A stretch of 64,000 bases of DNA from HXMU1420-2 sp017643305 (GTDB taxonomy: Bacteria; Pseudomonadota; Alphaproteobacteria; Rhodobacterales; Rhodobacteraceae): the NCBI GenBank assembly GCA_965217135.1, contig OZ244249.1, positions 868,001 to 932,000 of the forward strand. Direction: 5' to 3'. How positions within the stretch are numbered: position 1 is the stretch's first letter; each line of letters begins with the position of its first letter. The notes under the pieces were generated by a model, which was not told where the DNA came from, did not search any database, and saw only the letters and a program-made list of their open reading frames with translations. The translations under genes were made by a program, and so were the position numbers. Below are positions 1-9,104 of the stretch, piece after piece.

Positions 1-90
1 GGTGAGTTCCGCCGCATTGGCCTCGAGGCTGCGCTGGAACGACGTCGTACCGGTTTTGTGCGGACCGATATGCAAGAAAAGCCTGCCCAT
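1..90 (-). CDS. Sulfotransferase-like protein, N-terminal 30 residues (cut by window edge)
   Basis: Only the first 30 codons lie in the window; the rest runs off the left edge. The ATG is at 88-90. The protein opens with a beta-strand followed by the motif HIGPHKTGTT, a typical 5'-phosphosulfate-binding loop of PAPS-dependent sulfotransferases. In Roseobacter-type genomes such proteins often modify surface polysaccharides, which would fit the nearby capsule operon, but the acceptor cannot be judged from 30 residues. It lies on the same strand as rimO, 46 bp downstream of the rimO stop, so co-transcription is possible. Confidence 0.6.
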   Translation of the reverse strand, partial: MGRLFLHIGPHKTGTTSFQRSLEANAAELT

Positions 91-136
91 GCGCGACACT
101 ATAGGTGTTGCTGTACCAGGGAACAGGGGTGATGGA

Positions 137-1528
137 TCAGGATGCCACCAGACGGCCCCAAAGATCGTATTCTGAGGCTTCTTCCACCTCCACCGTTACG
201 ATCTGCCCGGGTGCCAGCCCTTCGAACCCTTCATCAATGAACAGGTTCCCATCAATCTCCGGCGCATCCGCATGGGTCCGGCAGGTGGCGGCTTCTTCAT
301 CCACCTCGTCCACGATTACGTCCAGGCGTCGCCCTACCTTGGCCTCCAGCTTGGCCGCTGAAATCCGCTGCGCGGTTTCCATGAACCGGTCCCACCGTTC
401 CTGTTTGACCTCCGGCGCAACATGATCGGGCAGGACATTGGACCGCGCGCCTTCAACGTTTTCGTACTGGAAGCAGCCGACGCGATCCAACTGCGCCTCT
501 TCCAGCCAGGCCAGCAGATGTTCAAACTCTGCCTCCGTCTCGCCGGGATACCCCACGATGAAAGTCGACCGCAGCGTGATGTCCGGACAGATCGCGCGCC
601 AGGCAGCGATCCGGTCCAGGGTGCGTTCGGCGGCAGCCGGCCGCGCCATGCGTTTCAGTGTGTCGGGATGCGCGTGCTGAAAAGGGATGTCGAGATAGGG
701 CAAAACCCCATGATCAGGGTCAGCCATCATGGGAATAAGTCTATCCACAAACGGATAGGGGTAGACATAATGCAAACGAACCCAAGCACCTAGCTGACCC
801 ATCTCGTATGACAGATCATGTATAGAATCGGCAATTTCCCGATCCCTCCACAAGCTCACAGCATTCTTGCGGTCCGCCCCGTAAGCGCTTGTATCCTGCG
901 AGATCACCAGCAATTCGCGCACCCCGGCCTGCACCAGCCGTTCCGCTTCGCGCAGAACCGCCCCAGCCGGGCGGGACACCAGGCGACCGCGCATATCTGG
1001 GATGATGCAGAACTTGCACCGGTGGTTGCAGCCCTCTGAAATCTTGAGATACGCAAAATGGCGCGGAGTCAGCTTGACACCGGCTGTGGGCAGCAGATCG
1101 ACAAACGGGTCCGGGTCGGGTGGTACGGCGGCATGCACCGCATCCAGCACCTGTTCGTATTGATGCGGGCCTGTCACCGCCAGAACCTTGGGGTGCGCGC
1201 CAGTGATGTACTCTGGTTCCGCCCCAAGGCACCCTGTCACGATGACCCGTCCGTTTTCGTTCAATGCCTCCCCAATGGCATCCAGCGATTCCGCCTTGGC
1301 GCTGTCCAGAAATCCGCAAGTGTTTACGATGACCGCGTCCGCCCCGGAATAGTCCGGCGAAATCCCATACCCTTCGGCCCGGAGCCGTGTGAGGATGCGT
1401 TCGCTGTCCACCAGAGCCTTGGGACAGCCCAGCGACACCATTCCGATTGTTGGCTGTCCGGAACGTGGGGCATCGCCCATGCGGGCACGAGGGGCGAGGT
1501 CGGGGCGGAGATCGGGCGGATTGCTCAT
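137..1528 (-). CDS. rimO: Ribosomal protein S12 methylthiotransferase RimO
   Basis: Radical-SAM enzyme that adds a methylthio group to a conserved aspartate of ribosomal protein S12, using two 4Fe-4S clusters. The N-terminal methylthiotransferase domain has its three cluster cysteines at about residues 35, 71 and 100. The radical-SAM motif CNHRCKFC is at about 167-174, and a TRAM-like RNA-binding domain closes the protein. The 463-residue length from the ATG at 1528 fits the family. An in-frame start further upstream (1591) would add 21 residues with no family resemblance, so I prefer 1528. The gene is cytoplasmic and appears intact. Confidence 0.95.
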   Translation of the reverse strand: MSNPPDLRPDLAPRARMGDAPRSGQPTIGMVSLGCPKALVDSERILTRLRAEGYGISPDYSGADAVIVNTCGFLDSAKAESLDAIGEALNENGRVIVTGCLGAEPEYITGAHPKVLAVTGPHQYEQVLDAVHAAVPPDPDPFVDLLPTAGVKLTPRHFAYLKISEGCNHRCKFCIIPDMRGRLVSRPAGAVLREAERLVQAGVRELLVISQDTSAYGADRKNAVSLWRDREIADSIHDLSYEMGQLGAWVRLHYVYPYPFVDRLIPMMADPDHGVLPYLDIPFQHAHPDTLKRMARPAAAERTLDRIAAWRAICPDITLRSTFIVGYPGETEAEFEHLLAWLEEAQLDRVGCFQYENVEGARSNVLPDHVAPEVKQERWDRFMETAQRISAAKLEAKVGRRLDVIVDEVDEEAATCRTHADAPEIDGNLFIDEGFEGLAPGQIVTVEVEEASEYDLWGRLVAS

Positions 1529-1650
1529 GGCGGGCGCATATAGAACGCGCACCGCCCGCAGGCAATCTCCCCTGACGTTTTTCGACAACACCAGCGTATG
1601 AAAGCCGAGAGGGATTCTCCAGTTTTTTCGTAGAAAAGCTTTGACTCGCG

Positions 1651-3147
1651 TCAGATGGTTTGGTCGTAGTCCCCGACCGCAGGTTCAGTACGGATCACTG
1701 CGTCGAGATCAGCAAAGATCGCGCGCATTTCTGCGTCGCTTTCAGGGCTCTCGCAGACTACCACCAGGTTCGGCGTGTTGGACGATGCGCGCACCAGCCC
1801 CCAGGCACCGTTGTCGAGGATCACGCGGGCACCGTTCACTGTCACGACCTGCTTGATCCCGCGTCCGGCCACAGTGCCGCCATCCTCGGCCAGCTTCTCC
1901 AGCTTGCCCACGATCCGATCCAGCACATCGTATTTCTCAGTATCCGCGCAGTAGGGCGACATAGTCGGGGTCGAAAACGTCTGCGGCAAAGCCCGGCGCA
2001 AGTCCGACATGGACATGTCAGGGTTGCGGTCCATCAGCTTGCAGATCTCTACCGCCACGCGCATGCCGCAGTCGTAGCCGCGCCCGATCGGTTCCGCCAA
2101 GAAGTAGTGGCCGGACTTCTCGAACCCCGCCAGCGCGCCGATTTCCTTGACCCGCCGCTTCATGTGCGAATGCCCGGTTTTCCAGTAATCCGCCTTGATG
2201 TCATGGGCATGCAATTCAGGATCCGACGCAAACAGCCCGGTGGATTTCACATCCGCCACAAAGGTCGAGCCGGGATAGATCTTGGCAAGGTCACGCGCCA
2301 TGATCACGCCCACCTTGTCGGCAAAAATCTCTTCACCTTCGTCATCGACCACACCGCAACGGTCGCCGTCACCATCAAATCCCAGCGCCATATCTGCGCC
2401 CGAGGCTTTCACCGTCGCAGCCATGTCATGCAGCATTTCCATGGCTTCGGGGTTCGGGTTGTAGTTGGGAAAGGTGTAGTCCAGTTCATTATGCGATGGC
2501 ACAACTTCCACACCCATTCGTTCGAACAGTTCCGGCGCAAAGGCTGATGCAGTGCCGTTGCCGGTTGCGCATACCACTTTCAGCGGGCGCGACATGCGGA
2601 AATCACCCACCAGATCGTCCAGATACGCCTCGCGCACCCCGTCCACGAATTCGTAACCACCGCCAGGGTGGGACACACCGCGCCCTTCCAGCACGATATC
2701 GCGCAGTTCGCTCATTTCATCCGGGCCATGGGTCAGCGGGCGATCAAAGCCCATCTTCACCCCAGTCCAGCCATTGGGATTATGCGACGCGGTCACCATT
2801 GCCACGGCGGGCACATTCAGGTGGAACTGGCTGAAATAGGCCATCGGTGACAGAGCCGGGCCAATATCCTTTACTTGGATCCCCGCCTGCATTAGCCCCA
2901 CGATCAGAGCGTTTTTGATGGCCAGCGAATAGTCGCGGTAATCATTGCCCACGGCAATCACAGGATCGATACCGCGCGCATACATCTGTGTTCCAAGACC
3001 CAGCCCCAGCGCGGTCATGCCCGGCAGGTTGATTTCCTGTGGATACTTCCAACGCGCATCATATTCACGAAAACCGGTGGGGGTGATCATGGGGTCGCGC
3101 AGAAAAGACCAAGTGTTTTCGGTCACACGTGCGGCGGGTTTGATCAT
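1651..3147 (-). CDS. Phosphomannomutase/phosphoglucomutase (AlgC-like)
   Basis: Alpha-D-phosphohexomutase interconverting hexose 6- and 1-phosphates, which supplies sugar nucleotides for surface polysaccharide. The phosphoserine loop TASHNPNGWTGVKMG and the metal-binding loop GFDGDGDRCG are both present. Length from the ATG at 3147 is 498 residues, normal for bacterial phosphomannomutase/phosphoglucomutase. An upstream start at 3195 would overlap kdsA and adds residues unlike the family. It follows kdsA by 19 bp as the last gene of a kpsT-kpsE-kdsA-mutase operon. That context points to capsule or Kdo-linked polysaccharide precursor supply. The preferred hexose cannot be told from sequence. 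Confidence 0.88.
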   Translation of the reverse strand: MIKPAARVTENTWSFLRDPMITPTGFREYDARWKYPQEINLPGMTALGLGLGTQMYARGIDPVIAVGNDYRDYSLAIKNALIVGLMQAGIQVKDIGPALSPMAYFSQFHLNVPAVAMVTASHNPNGWTGVKMGFDRPLTHGPDEMSELRDIVLEGRGVSHPGGGYEFVDGVREAYLDDLVGDFRMSRPLKVVCATGNGTASAFAPELFERMGVEVVPSHNELDYTFPNYNPNPEAMEMLHDMAATVKASGADMALGFDGDGDRCGVVDDEGEEIFADKVGVIMARDLAKIYPGSTFVADVKSTGLFASDPELHAHDIKADYWKTGHSHMKRRVKEIGALAGFEKSGHYFLAEPIGRGYDCGMRVAVEICKLMDRNPDMSMSDLRRALPQTFSTPTMSPYCADTEKYDVLDRIVGKLEKLAEDGGTVAGRGIKQVVTVNGARVILDNGAWGLVRASSNTPNLVVVCESPESDAEMRAIFADLDAVIRTEPAVGDYDQTI

Positions 3148-3166
3148 GGAAATAGCCTCGGACTGA

Positions 3167-4000
3167 TCAAATGGAAATTGGGTTGGCCTTAGCAAGCGCG
3201 TCGATCTCCATCAATGTGGAAATCAGTACTGGCATATCCTCCAGCCGGATCATGTTGGGCCCGTCACAGGGCGCATTGTCCGGGTCCTGATGGGTCTCGG
3301 TAAATACGGCACCTACACCTATGGCAACAGCAGCCCGCGCCAGCACTGGGGCAAATTCCCGCTGTCCGCCTGAAGCGCCGCCCAGCCCGCCCGGTTGGGC
3401 AACCGCATGGGTTGCGTCCATCACCACAGGATATCCGGTGCGCGCCATTTCCGGCAGGGACTGCATATCCACCACCAGCCGGTTGTAGCCAAAGCTGACA
3501 CCGCGTTCGGTCAACAGGATGCGGTCATTGCCAGTGCTTGCGATCTTGGCGGCCACATTCGGCATGTCCCAGGGCGCCAGAAACTGACCCTTCTTCACGT
3601 TGATCACCGCACCGGTCTGCCCGGCCGCCAGCAACAGTGCGGTCTGACGGCATAAGAACGCAGGGATCTGTAGCACATCGCACACCTCGGCCACCGGCGC
3701 GCATTGTTCCTTCTCGTGTATGTCGGTCAACACGGGCACGCCGATGCTGTCCTTCACCGATTGCAGTACCTGCAGCCCGGCATCCAGTCCCAGCGCGGGC
3801 GCGGCGTTCAACGATGTACGATTAGCCTTGTCGAAAGAGCCCTTGAAAATGTACTGCGCGCCCGCCGCATCGCAGGCTTCTTTCAGAACGCCCGCAATCA
3901 TTTGCGCATGATCGGCGCTTTCCAACTGGCAAGGGCCGGCGATCAACGTCAGCGGCCGGTCGTTTCCGATCAGCAGATCGGCAACATGAACATGTTTCAT
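3167..4000 (-). CDS. kdsA: 3-deoxy-8-phosphooctulonate synthase (KdsA)
   Basis: Condenses phosphoenolpyruvate with arabinose 5-phosphate to Kdo 8-phosphate, the first step of Kdo synthesis for lipopolysaccharide and Kdo-containing capsule. The start matches the family: a short strand, then LIAGPCQLES. The downstream TIM-barrel motifs GSFDKANR and LTERG are intact, as is a VMDATHAVAQPGG segment. Length is 277 residues, normal. The start codon overlaps the kpsE stop by one base, so translation is likely coupled. Being inside a capsule-export operon suggests it may serve capsule Kdo linkers; whether a second kdsA exists elsewhere cannot be seen. Confidence 0.95.
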   Translation of the reverse strand: MKHVHVADLLIGNDRPLTLIAGPCQLESADHAQMIAGVLKEACDAAGAQYIFKGSFDKANRTSLNAAPALGLDAGLQVLQSVKDSIGVPVLTDIHEKEQCAPVAEVCDVLQIPAFLCRQTALLLAAGQTGAVINVKKGQFLAPWDMPNVAAKIASTGNDRILLTERGVSFGYNRLVVDMQSLPEMARTGYPVVMDATHAVAQPGGLGGASGGQREFAPVLARAAVAIGVGAVFTETHQDPDNAPCDGPNMIRLEDMPVLISTLMEIDALAKANPISI

Positions 4001-5727
4001 CAGGTGGTTACCTGTTCACGAAGAATGGAGGCGGTGAGCGAGAACATCAGGTACACACCTGCGAAGATCAGGAACGACAGGATCGTATTTTCGAACTTCC
4101 GGGGGTAACTGGGCGCCTCGCTTGGTACCGGGACAACTGAGGTGGTCAGATAGCGCACCTGGCGGTTGGCTTCCATACGGGTCTGTTCCACCTGCTGCAA
4201 CGCCGATTGCAGCATCAAATCACGCGTGGCCAGATCAGCTTCGGCCATCTGGATGCGTATGGCCAGTTGTGCCAGAGAATTTTCGCCCTGGCTGGCATCG
4301 GTCATGCGTGCGTTCAACTGTGCCAGCAGCGCCTTCAGGCGGCGGATGTCGCCCTGCGCACCCTGCACCTTGGCCTTGTTTGGGCGGGCATTGTCCAACA
4401 GCGCTGCCAGTTCCAGCTCTCGTTCCTGCAGTTGGACTTCGATGTTGTTGATCTGCCCGCGCAGAGTGCCGATCACGCCTTCGGGGTCCAACATGGAGCC
4501 TTCCTGCTGCAGCTCCACGAGCTTCTGCTGGGCTGCACGCCGCTCGGTTTCGGCCTGGGAAAAACCGTCCATTGCATCCTGCATCTGGTCAGCACGTTTT
4601 TTCTGGCTCAGCCCATTTACACGCTCTTCAGCATAAGAAATCAGCTTTTCTGAAAACCGCGTGGCAACCACCGGGTCAGCCGCGGATACTTCCATACGGA
4701 TCACGCCTTCGGTTGGGTCATAGCCAAGTGTGACGTTTTTCTTGTAGGTCTTGTATGCCTCTTCGTTTGACGCATCGACCTCCAGCCTCTGGATCGGATC
4801 CAGCCAGGGCAGGGTGAAATGGTCCTTGAACCCTTCGTCCCGGTCTAGCCGTAGCATGACCTCCTTGGATTCCAGAAAAGACTGCACCGCAATCGAATCC
4901 TGGCTGGTGGCAAACTGCGTGCCACTCAGAAGCCCGCCGATCCCGGCACCTCCGGCATTGTCAGCCTGCAGGATCAGGAATTCGGATTTGGTGGCGTACA
5001 TCGGCGTGGCGATGGAATAAAAATAGTACCCGGCAATCAGCGTCGGCAGGAACACGAAGAACGCCAGACGCGCCAACAGCATCATCAGCTTGTGACGCCG
5101 CCGCCGCATGATGTCGCGCTGGATTTCACTGATTTCGCGCTGGCGGCTTTCCGACGGGCTAAGTTCGGTCGACGGCAGCGTCTGTTTCTGCACAGGGATC
5201 GTCTGGGGTAGTTGCACCCGCTGCTGCGGCTCGGGCGAAGATGGCGGCGCTTCGGTACCGCCCTGTGGCACCACCAGCTCAAGCATCTTGGACCGTTGGA
5301 ATGGGTCGATCCCGCGTTCGCGCAGAAGCCGGACGGCATCGAAATCCGAGGTAGCCGGGAGTTTGTACTGTTGCGCGACCCGCCGCGCCATACGCAGCTG
5401 GCGGCCGGTCAAACCTTCGCGCCGGATCGCTTCAATATCGGTTTCCGCCTCAACCTCGCGGGTGGATTCAACCTGACCTTCGCGAGCGACCGGTTGCTGT
5501 GGATGTGGCGGTGTGGCAGAGCTTGGGGTCGGAGTGGCCTGTTCTTCGACTTCGACCCGGGTCACTGGACGCACGGGCTGAGCCGGGCGCGCGGGCGCTT
5601 CCTGATACGCCGGCGCCTCTGGCGGAGGGGCAGCAATAGGCGTGTCCGTGCCCGCCTCTTCCGGGAGACGCGGCGTCGTCACGCTGCGGCGGATGCGGAA
5701 TTTCTTAGCCTTGGGTTTCGTAGTCAT
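4000..5727 (-). CDS. kpsE: Capsule polysaccharide export inner-membrane protein, KpsE/Wzz-type
   Basis: Polysaccharide co-polymerase-like protein of group 2-type capsule export, bridging the inner-membrane ABC transporter and the outer-membrane channel. Residues 1-210 form a long proline- and glutamate-rich cytoplasmic region, unusual compared with enterobacterial KpsE of about 380 residues. A membrane segment spans about 214-239. A periplasmic domain with extensive heptad-like coiled coil follows (about 370-530), and a second membrane segment lies near the C-terminus (about 548-570). Total 575 residues. It overlaps kpsT by 23 bp and kdsA by 1 bp. The extended N-terminus resembles other alphaproteobacterial homologues and need not be an error. 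Confidence 0.82.
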   Translation of the reverse strand: MTTKPKAKKFRIRRSVTTPRLPEEAGTDTPIAAPPPEAPAYQEAPARPAQPVRPVTRVEVEEQATPTPSSATPPHPQQPVAREGQVESTREVEAETDIEAIRREGLTGRQLRMARRVAQQYKLPATSDFDAVRLLRERGIDPFQRSKMLELVVPQGGTEAPPSSPEPQQRVQLPQTIPVQKQTLPSTELSPSESRQREISEIQRDIMRRRRHKLMMLLARLAFFVFLPTLIAGYYFYSIATPMYATKSEFLILQADNAGGAGIGGLLSGTQFATSQDSIAVQSFLESKEVMLRLDRDEGFKDHFTLPWLDPIQRLEVDASNEEAYKTYKKNVTLGYDPTEGVIRMEVSAADPVVATRFSEKLISYAEERVNGLSQKKRADQMQDAMDGFSQAETERRAAQQKLVELQQEGSMLDPEGVIGTLRGQINNIEVQLQERELELAALLDNARPNKAKVQGAQGDIRRLKALLAQLNARMTDASQGENSLAQLAIRIQMAEADLATRDLMLQSALQQVEQTRMEANRQVRYLTTSVVPVPSEAPSYPRKFENTILSFLIFAGVYLMFSLTASILREQVTT

Positions 5728-6364
5728 AGAGCTGCTTCGCTTCTTCCAAGGTATCGAACATGTGCAACTGGCCGTTCAGCAACACACCTGCGGATGTCGC
5801 GAACTTTTCCAGAGTTTGCGGTGAATGCGACACGATCACAATGGTCGTGGTTTTCAACCGCTCTTGCAGGATCGATCCTGCCTTTCTGTTAAATTCCACA
5901 TCTGTGGAGGACGGCATGCCTTCGTCGATCAGGTAAATATCGAAATCCAGCGCCAGCATCAGAGAAAATGCGAACCGCGACTTCATGCCGGAGGAATAGG
6001 TCCCCAGTGGCTGGTCGAAATATTCACCCAGTCCGCAAAGCCAGCGGCAATAGGCTTCCACGTAATCCGGGTCCAGCCCATACAGGTTGGCGATGTAGCG
6101 GGAATTTTCCAGCGCAGAGATCTTGCTGACTACCCCGCCCATGAACCCCAGCGGGAAGGACACGTTGCTGGTGCGGTAAATGTCACCTTCGTCTGGCTTT
6201 TCCAGCCCGGCCATCATGTTGATCAGGGTCGTTTTGCCGGTGCCATTGGGCGCAAGAATGCCCATGGAACGGCCCACTTCCACCCGGAACGAGACCTGAT
6301 CCAGTATGACTTTGCGCTGACTTCCCGTCCAAAAGGACTTGCTGACGTTTCTAAACTCGATCAT
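5705..6364 (-). CDS. kpsT: Capsule polysaccharide ABC transporter ATP-binding protein KpsT
   Basis: ATPase of the capsule exporter. Walker A APNGTGKTT is at residues 38-46, the signature YSSGMK at about 123-128, and Walker B with catalytic glutamate (DIYLIDEG) at 142-149. The SSGMK signature and the following P-S-S-T-D segment are characteristic of the KpsT/Wzt polysaccharide-export branch. The protein is 219 residues, the short form without a C-terminal substrate-recognition domain, as in KpsT. It is the first gene of the operon. Its usual partner kpsM (the ABC-2 membrane subunit) is not adjacent: the upstream neighbour is a divergently transcribed uracil-DNA glycosylase gene. Confidence 0.9.
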   Translation of the reverse strand: MIEFRNVSKSFWTGSQRKVILDQVSFRVEVGRSMGILAPNGTGKTTLINMMAGLEKPDEGDIYRTSNVSFPLGFMGGVVSKISALENSRYIANLYGLDPDYVEAYCRWLCGLGEYFDQPLGTYSSGMKSRFAFSLMLALDFDIYLIDEGMPSSTDVEFNRKAGSILQERLKTTTIVIVSHSPQTLEKFATSAGVLLNGQLHMFDTLEEAKQLYDYETQG

Positions 6365-6626
6365 CTCATTTCCCGGCGCGGCTCGGGAACCAGCGCGGTT
6401 TTCGAGTGAAGCTACCCGATGCCTTTTTGTACCCTATCTAAAGGATGTTACCGGTTTACACAGTGATTTAGGCCATATTATGTCGAATCCCGAAACAAAT
6501 TACCAACATCTTCGAAAGGATTTGCGCCTGATTTTGTCCTGTCGCAAGGGTTTAAGGGGATGATGCAGGTCATAGGTGTGTTTTCATCTCGGAAACAATC
6601 TGGGGGCAAACAATCAGGCTGGTTCA

Positions 6627-7229
6627 ATGTTCCCGCCATCTGATCCGCCTCTGACGGACCGCATCCGCGCGTGCCGGATCTGTGCAGAAAGGTTTGCACG
6701 GACCGAAACCCGCCATGCGCCCCGGCCAGTCGCCTGGTTCCAGCCCGGCGCCCGCATTCTGATCGCGGGGCAGGCGCCTGGCGCACGCGTCCACGAATCG
6801 GGTCAGCCTTTTACTGACCCCTCGGGCGACCGCCTGCGCGACTGGCTGCAGATGGGCGTGGACACATTTTACGACCGCAGCCGCGTGGCGATTGTGCCCA
6901 TGGCTTTCTGCTTTCCCGGTTATAATGCCAAGGGCGCCGACCTGCCTCCGCCCAAAATTTGCTCCGAAACCTGGCACGCGGATGTGATGCAGGCGCTGGG
7001 CCCACCGCGTCTGACGGTTCTGGTGGGTGGCCACGCCCATAAATGGCACCTCGGCCCGCAAAAATCTGTGACCGACACCGTTTGCAACTGGCGCAGCCAC
7101 GCGCCCGCCTTGTTTGCCCTGCCGCATCCGTCCTGGCGCAACACCGGCTGGCTGCGCCGCAACCCGTGGTTTGAACGCAACCTCTTGCCTGTCCTGCGCC
7201 AAGCCGTGCAAAAGGCGCTGCATGACTGA
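6627..7229 (+). CDS. Fe-S uracil-DNA glycosylase family protein
   Basis: Predicted to excise uracil from DNA in base-excision repair. Motif A reads GQAPG (residues 48-52) followed by a conserved G-x-P-F segment, as in family 4/5-type enzymes. Motif B near the C-terminus reads HPSWRN. Cysteines at 16, 19, 95 and 112 give C-x2-C-x75-C-x16-C, matching the 4Fe-4S spacing of thermostable family 4 enzymes. I chose the ATG at 6627 (200 residues); an earlier ATG at 6576 adds 17 residues without homology, and neither start has a strong ribosome-binding site. It overlaps the next gene by 8 bp. Confidence 0.8.
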   Translation: MFPPSDPPLTDRIRACRICAERFARTETRHAPRPVAWFQPGARILIAGQAPGARVHESGQPFTDPSGDRLRDWLQMGVDTFYDRSRVAIVPMAFCFPGYNAKGADLPPPKICSETWHADVMQALGPPRLTVLVGGHAHKWHLGPQKSVTDTVCNWRSHAPALFALPHPSWRNTGWLRRNPWFERNLLPVLRQAVQKALHD

Positions 7230-8007
7230 CCTGACCCCGCTCGACACGGCCCACGCCGGCATGGAGGCCGCGCCCGAAGACGATACCGCACGCCTGCGGT
7301 TCTACGAACGCTTGGCCGACAGCGAATTGATGTTGCTTCTGACGGAAGAAGCGCGAGACGACACCGCCAACCCCCGCCTGTTCGAAACCTCCAGCGGCAC
7401 CTTCGTGCTGGCCTTCGATCGGGAAGACCGTCTGACGCGGTTTACCGGTGAACCCGCGCCGTATCTCGCCTTGTCTGGTCGGTCGCTGGCCGGGATGTTG
7501 GCGGGGCAGGGGGTCGGGCTGGGGCTGAACCTGGATGTTGCGCCTTCGGAAATCCTGATCCCTGCCGGTGCGCTGGACTGGCTCACCGACACGTTGACCC
7601 ATGCGCCTGATGTGATCGATGGTGACATTGCCGAACTGCGCGCACCCGGCAACCTGCCTGATCACCTGCTCGCGGCGCTGGACACGAAGCTCGCCACCAC
7701 TAGCGGCCTTGCAGATCACGCCTATCTGGCCGGCACACGAGATGTGCAGGGTGGGGTGGGCCATGTGCTGGCCTTCATCGGCGCGCCCGACAAAGCCCAG
7801 CCGGCACTGGCTGCCGCCGTGGGCGAAGCGCTGACTTTTTCGGGGATCGAGGCTGGCACGCTCGACGTGGCCTTTTTCAAAGCGTCTGATCCTATCGCGG
7901 CGCGGTTGGCCAGGACCGGACTGCGTTTCGACCTGCCCAAACCACCGGAACCGCAAACTCGCCCGGCGCCCGGGTCGAACCCCGACAAGCCGCCAGTTCT
8001 GAGGTAG
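7222..8007 (+). CDS. SseB family protein
   Basis: Residues from about 25 resemble the SseB N-terminal domain (ARLRFYERLADSELMLLL, then an F-x-L-x-F-D strand near F-E-T-S-S-G). A second, enhanced-serine-sensitivity-like domain follows. The family's biochemical role is not established; in E. coli sseB affects serine sensitivity. The ATG at 7222 lies inside the end of the uracil-DNA glycosylase gene (8 bp overlap), so the two are probably co-translated. A longer frame upstream would overlap that gene by over 100 bp and is rejected. The product is 261 residues, soluble, with a proline-rich tail. Confidence 0.75.
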   Translation: MTDLTPLDTAHAGMEAAPEDDTARLRFYERLADSELMLLLTEEARDDTANPRLFETSSGTFVLAFDREDRLTRFTGEPAPYLALSGRSLAGMLAGQGVGLGLNLDVAPSEILIPAGALDWLTDTLTHAPDVIDGDIAELRAPGNLPDHLLAALDTKLATTSGLADHAYLAGTRDVQGGVGHVLAFIGAPDKAQPALAAAVGEALTFSGIEAGTLDVAFFKASDPIAARLARTGLRFDLPKPPEPQTRPAPGSNPDKPPVLR

Positions 8008-8064
8008 GCCAGCAACTGGAACCTTCCAAATTTTGCGCCTCCTTATGCTGCAGTGCATCCCACT

Positions 8065-8949
8065 TCAGCCTGCAGCGCGGGTGTGAAACGCCCGCACGGC
8101 ATCTACGATGTCTCCGGGAATTTCTTCGGCCATGTAATGGGTCGCGCCCATGGCAAAGCCTTCAACCTGCTTGGCCCGCATTCGCCACAGGCCCAGCGTA
8201 TCAAAGCAGCGTTCGATCACCCCTTTGCGCGCCCACAGAACCTGCAACGGCATGGCCAGCTTGCGCCCGTCATCCGCATCGTCATGGACAATATCGATGG
8301 TCGCCGCCGCGCGGTAATCTTCGCAACTCGCCCGGATCGCCTCCGGATCACGGAAGCAGCTCAGGTATTCTTCCAGCGCCTCTGCGGCGAATGGGTTGTG
8401 CCCGGCCTGGTTGATGCATTTGCGCATCCAATATGTGTCCGGGTCCGCCCCGATGATGTCCTCGGGCACCGGCGCGGGCTGGATCAGGAAGAACCAGTGC
8501 CAATAGGCGGCGGCAAAGTCGCGACCGGTACCTGCATACATCTCCCGTGTCGGGGCGATGTCGAGCAGGGTCATAACCGACACCACCTCTGGATGATCCA
8601 GCCCCAGTCGATGTGCCACACGGGCGCCCCGGTCATGCGCCAGCACTGCGAACCGCGCATACCCCAACCGCCGCATCACAGCGACCATATCCGCCGCCAT
8701 TGCACGTTTGGAATAGCTTGCATGGTCCGAGTCCGACGCAGGTTTGTCCGACCGGCCATAGCCCCGCAGATCCGGACAGATCACCCGATACCGGTCGGTC
8801 AGCATCGGGGCCAGCCGGTGCCACATGGCCGAGGTCTGGGGATAGCCGTGCAGCAACAGCAACGGCACACCATCTGCCTGCCCGCCGGCCCGCAGGAATA
8901 TCCGCGCGCCCGCGCCGTCTTCGTATCTCTCCTCGAACCCGTCGAACAT
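8065..8949 (-). CDS. Alpha/beta hydrolase, haloacetate (fluoroacetate) dehalogenase type
   Basis: Alpha/beta-hydrolase fold with a nucleophilic aspartate in place of serine. The nucleophile motif is HDRGAR with Asp106, and arginines 107 and 110 match the carboxylate-binding pair of fluoroacetate dehalogenase. Asp130 and the C-terminal histidine of GATHYMAEE complete the triad. His151-Trp152 occupy the halide-binding position. The oxyanion region HGYPQT and the DLRGYGRSDKP strand are conserved. Length is 294 residues, as expected. The key residues support a true dehalogenase over a generic esterase or epoxide hydrolase, but the substrate is not proven. It stands alone on its strand between two plus-strand units. 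Confidence 0.8.
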   Translation of the reverse strand: MFDGFEERYEDGAGARIFLRAGGQADGVPLLLLHGYPQTSAMWHRLAPMLTDRYRVICPDLRGYGRSDKPASDSDHASYSKRAMAADMVAVMRRLGYARFAVLAHDRGARVAHRLGLDHPEVVSVMTLLDIAPTREMYAGTGRDFAAAYWHWFFLIQPAPVPEDIIGADPDTYWMRKCINQAGHNPFAAEALEEYLSCFRDPEAIRASCEDYRAAATIDIVHDDADDGRKLAMPLQVLWARKGVIERCFDTLGLWRMRAKQVEGFAMGATHYMAEEIPGDIVDAVRAFHTRAAG

Positions 8950-9104
8950 CCGCTTCCCCTGATTGTTTCAGCCGATCACACAACGATCACGTGCGCCGCC
9001 GCTTGCGTCACAACGCTGCGAGGCTGGATATCATTCTCACAACTGCCTGATACGTTACTTGCATCGCCACGTAAAACGGCGCCTGCAACCAAGGGACACT
9101 CAGG

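Noticed and set aside
1529..1591. Longer N-terminus for RimO
   Set aside because: The extra 21 residues do not resemble RimO, and the ATG at 1528 gives the usual length.
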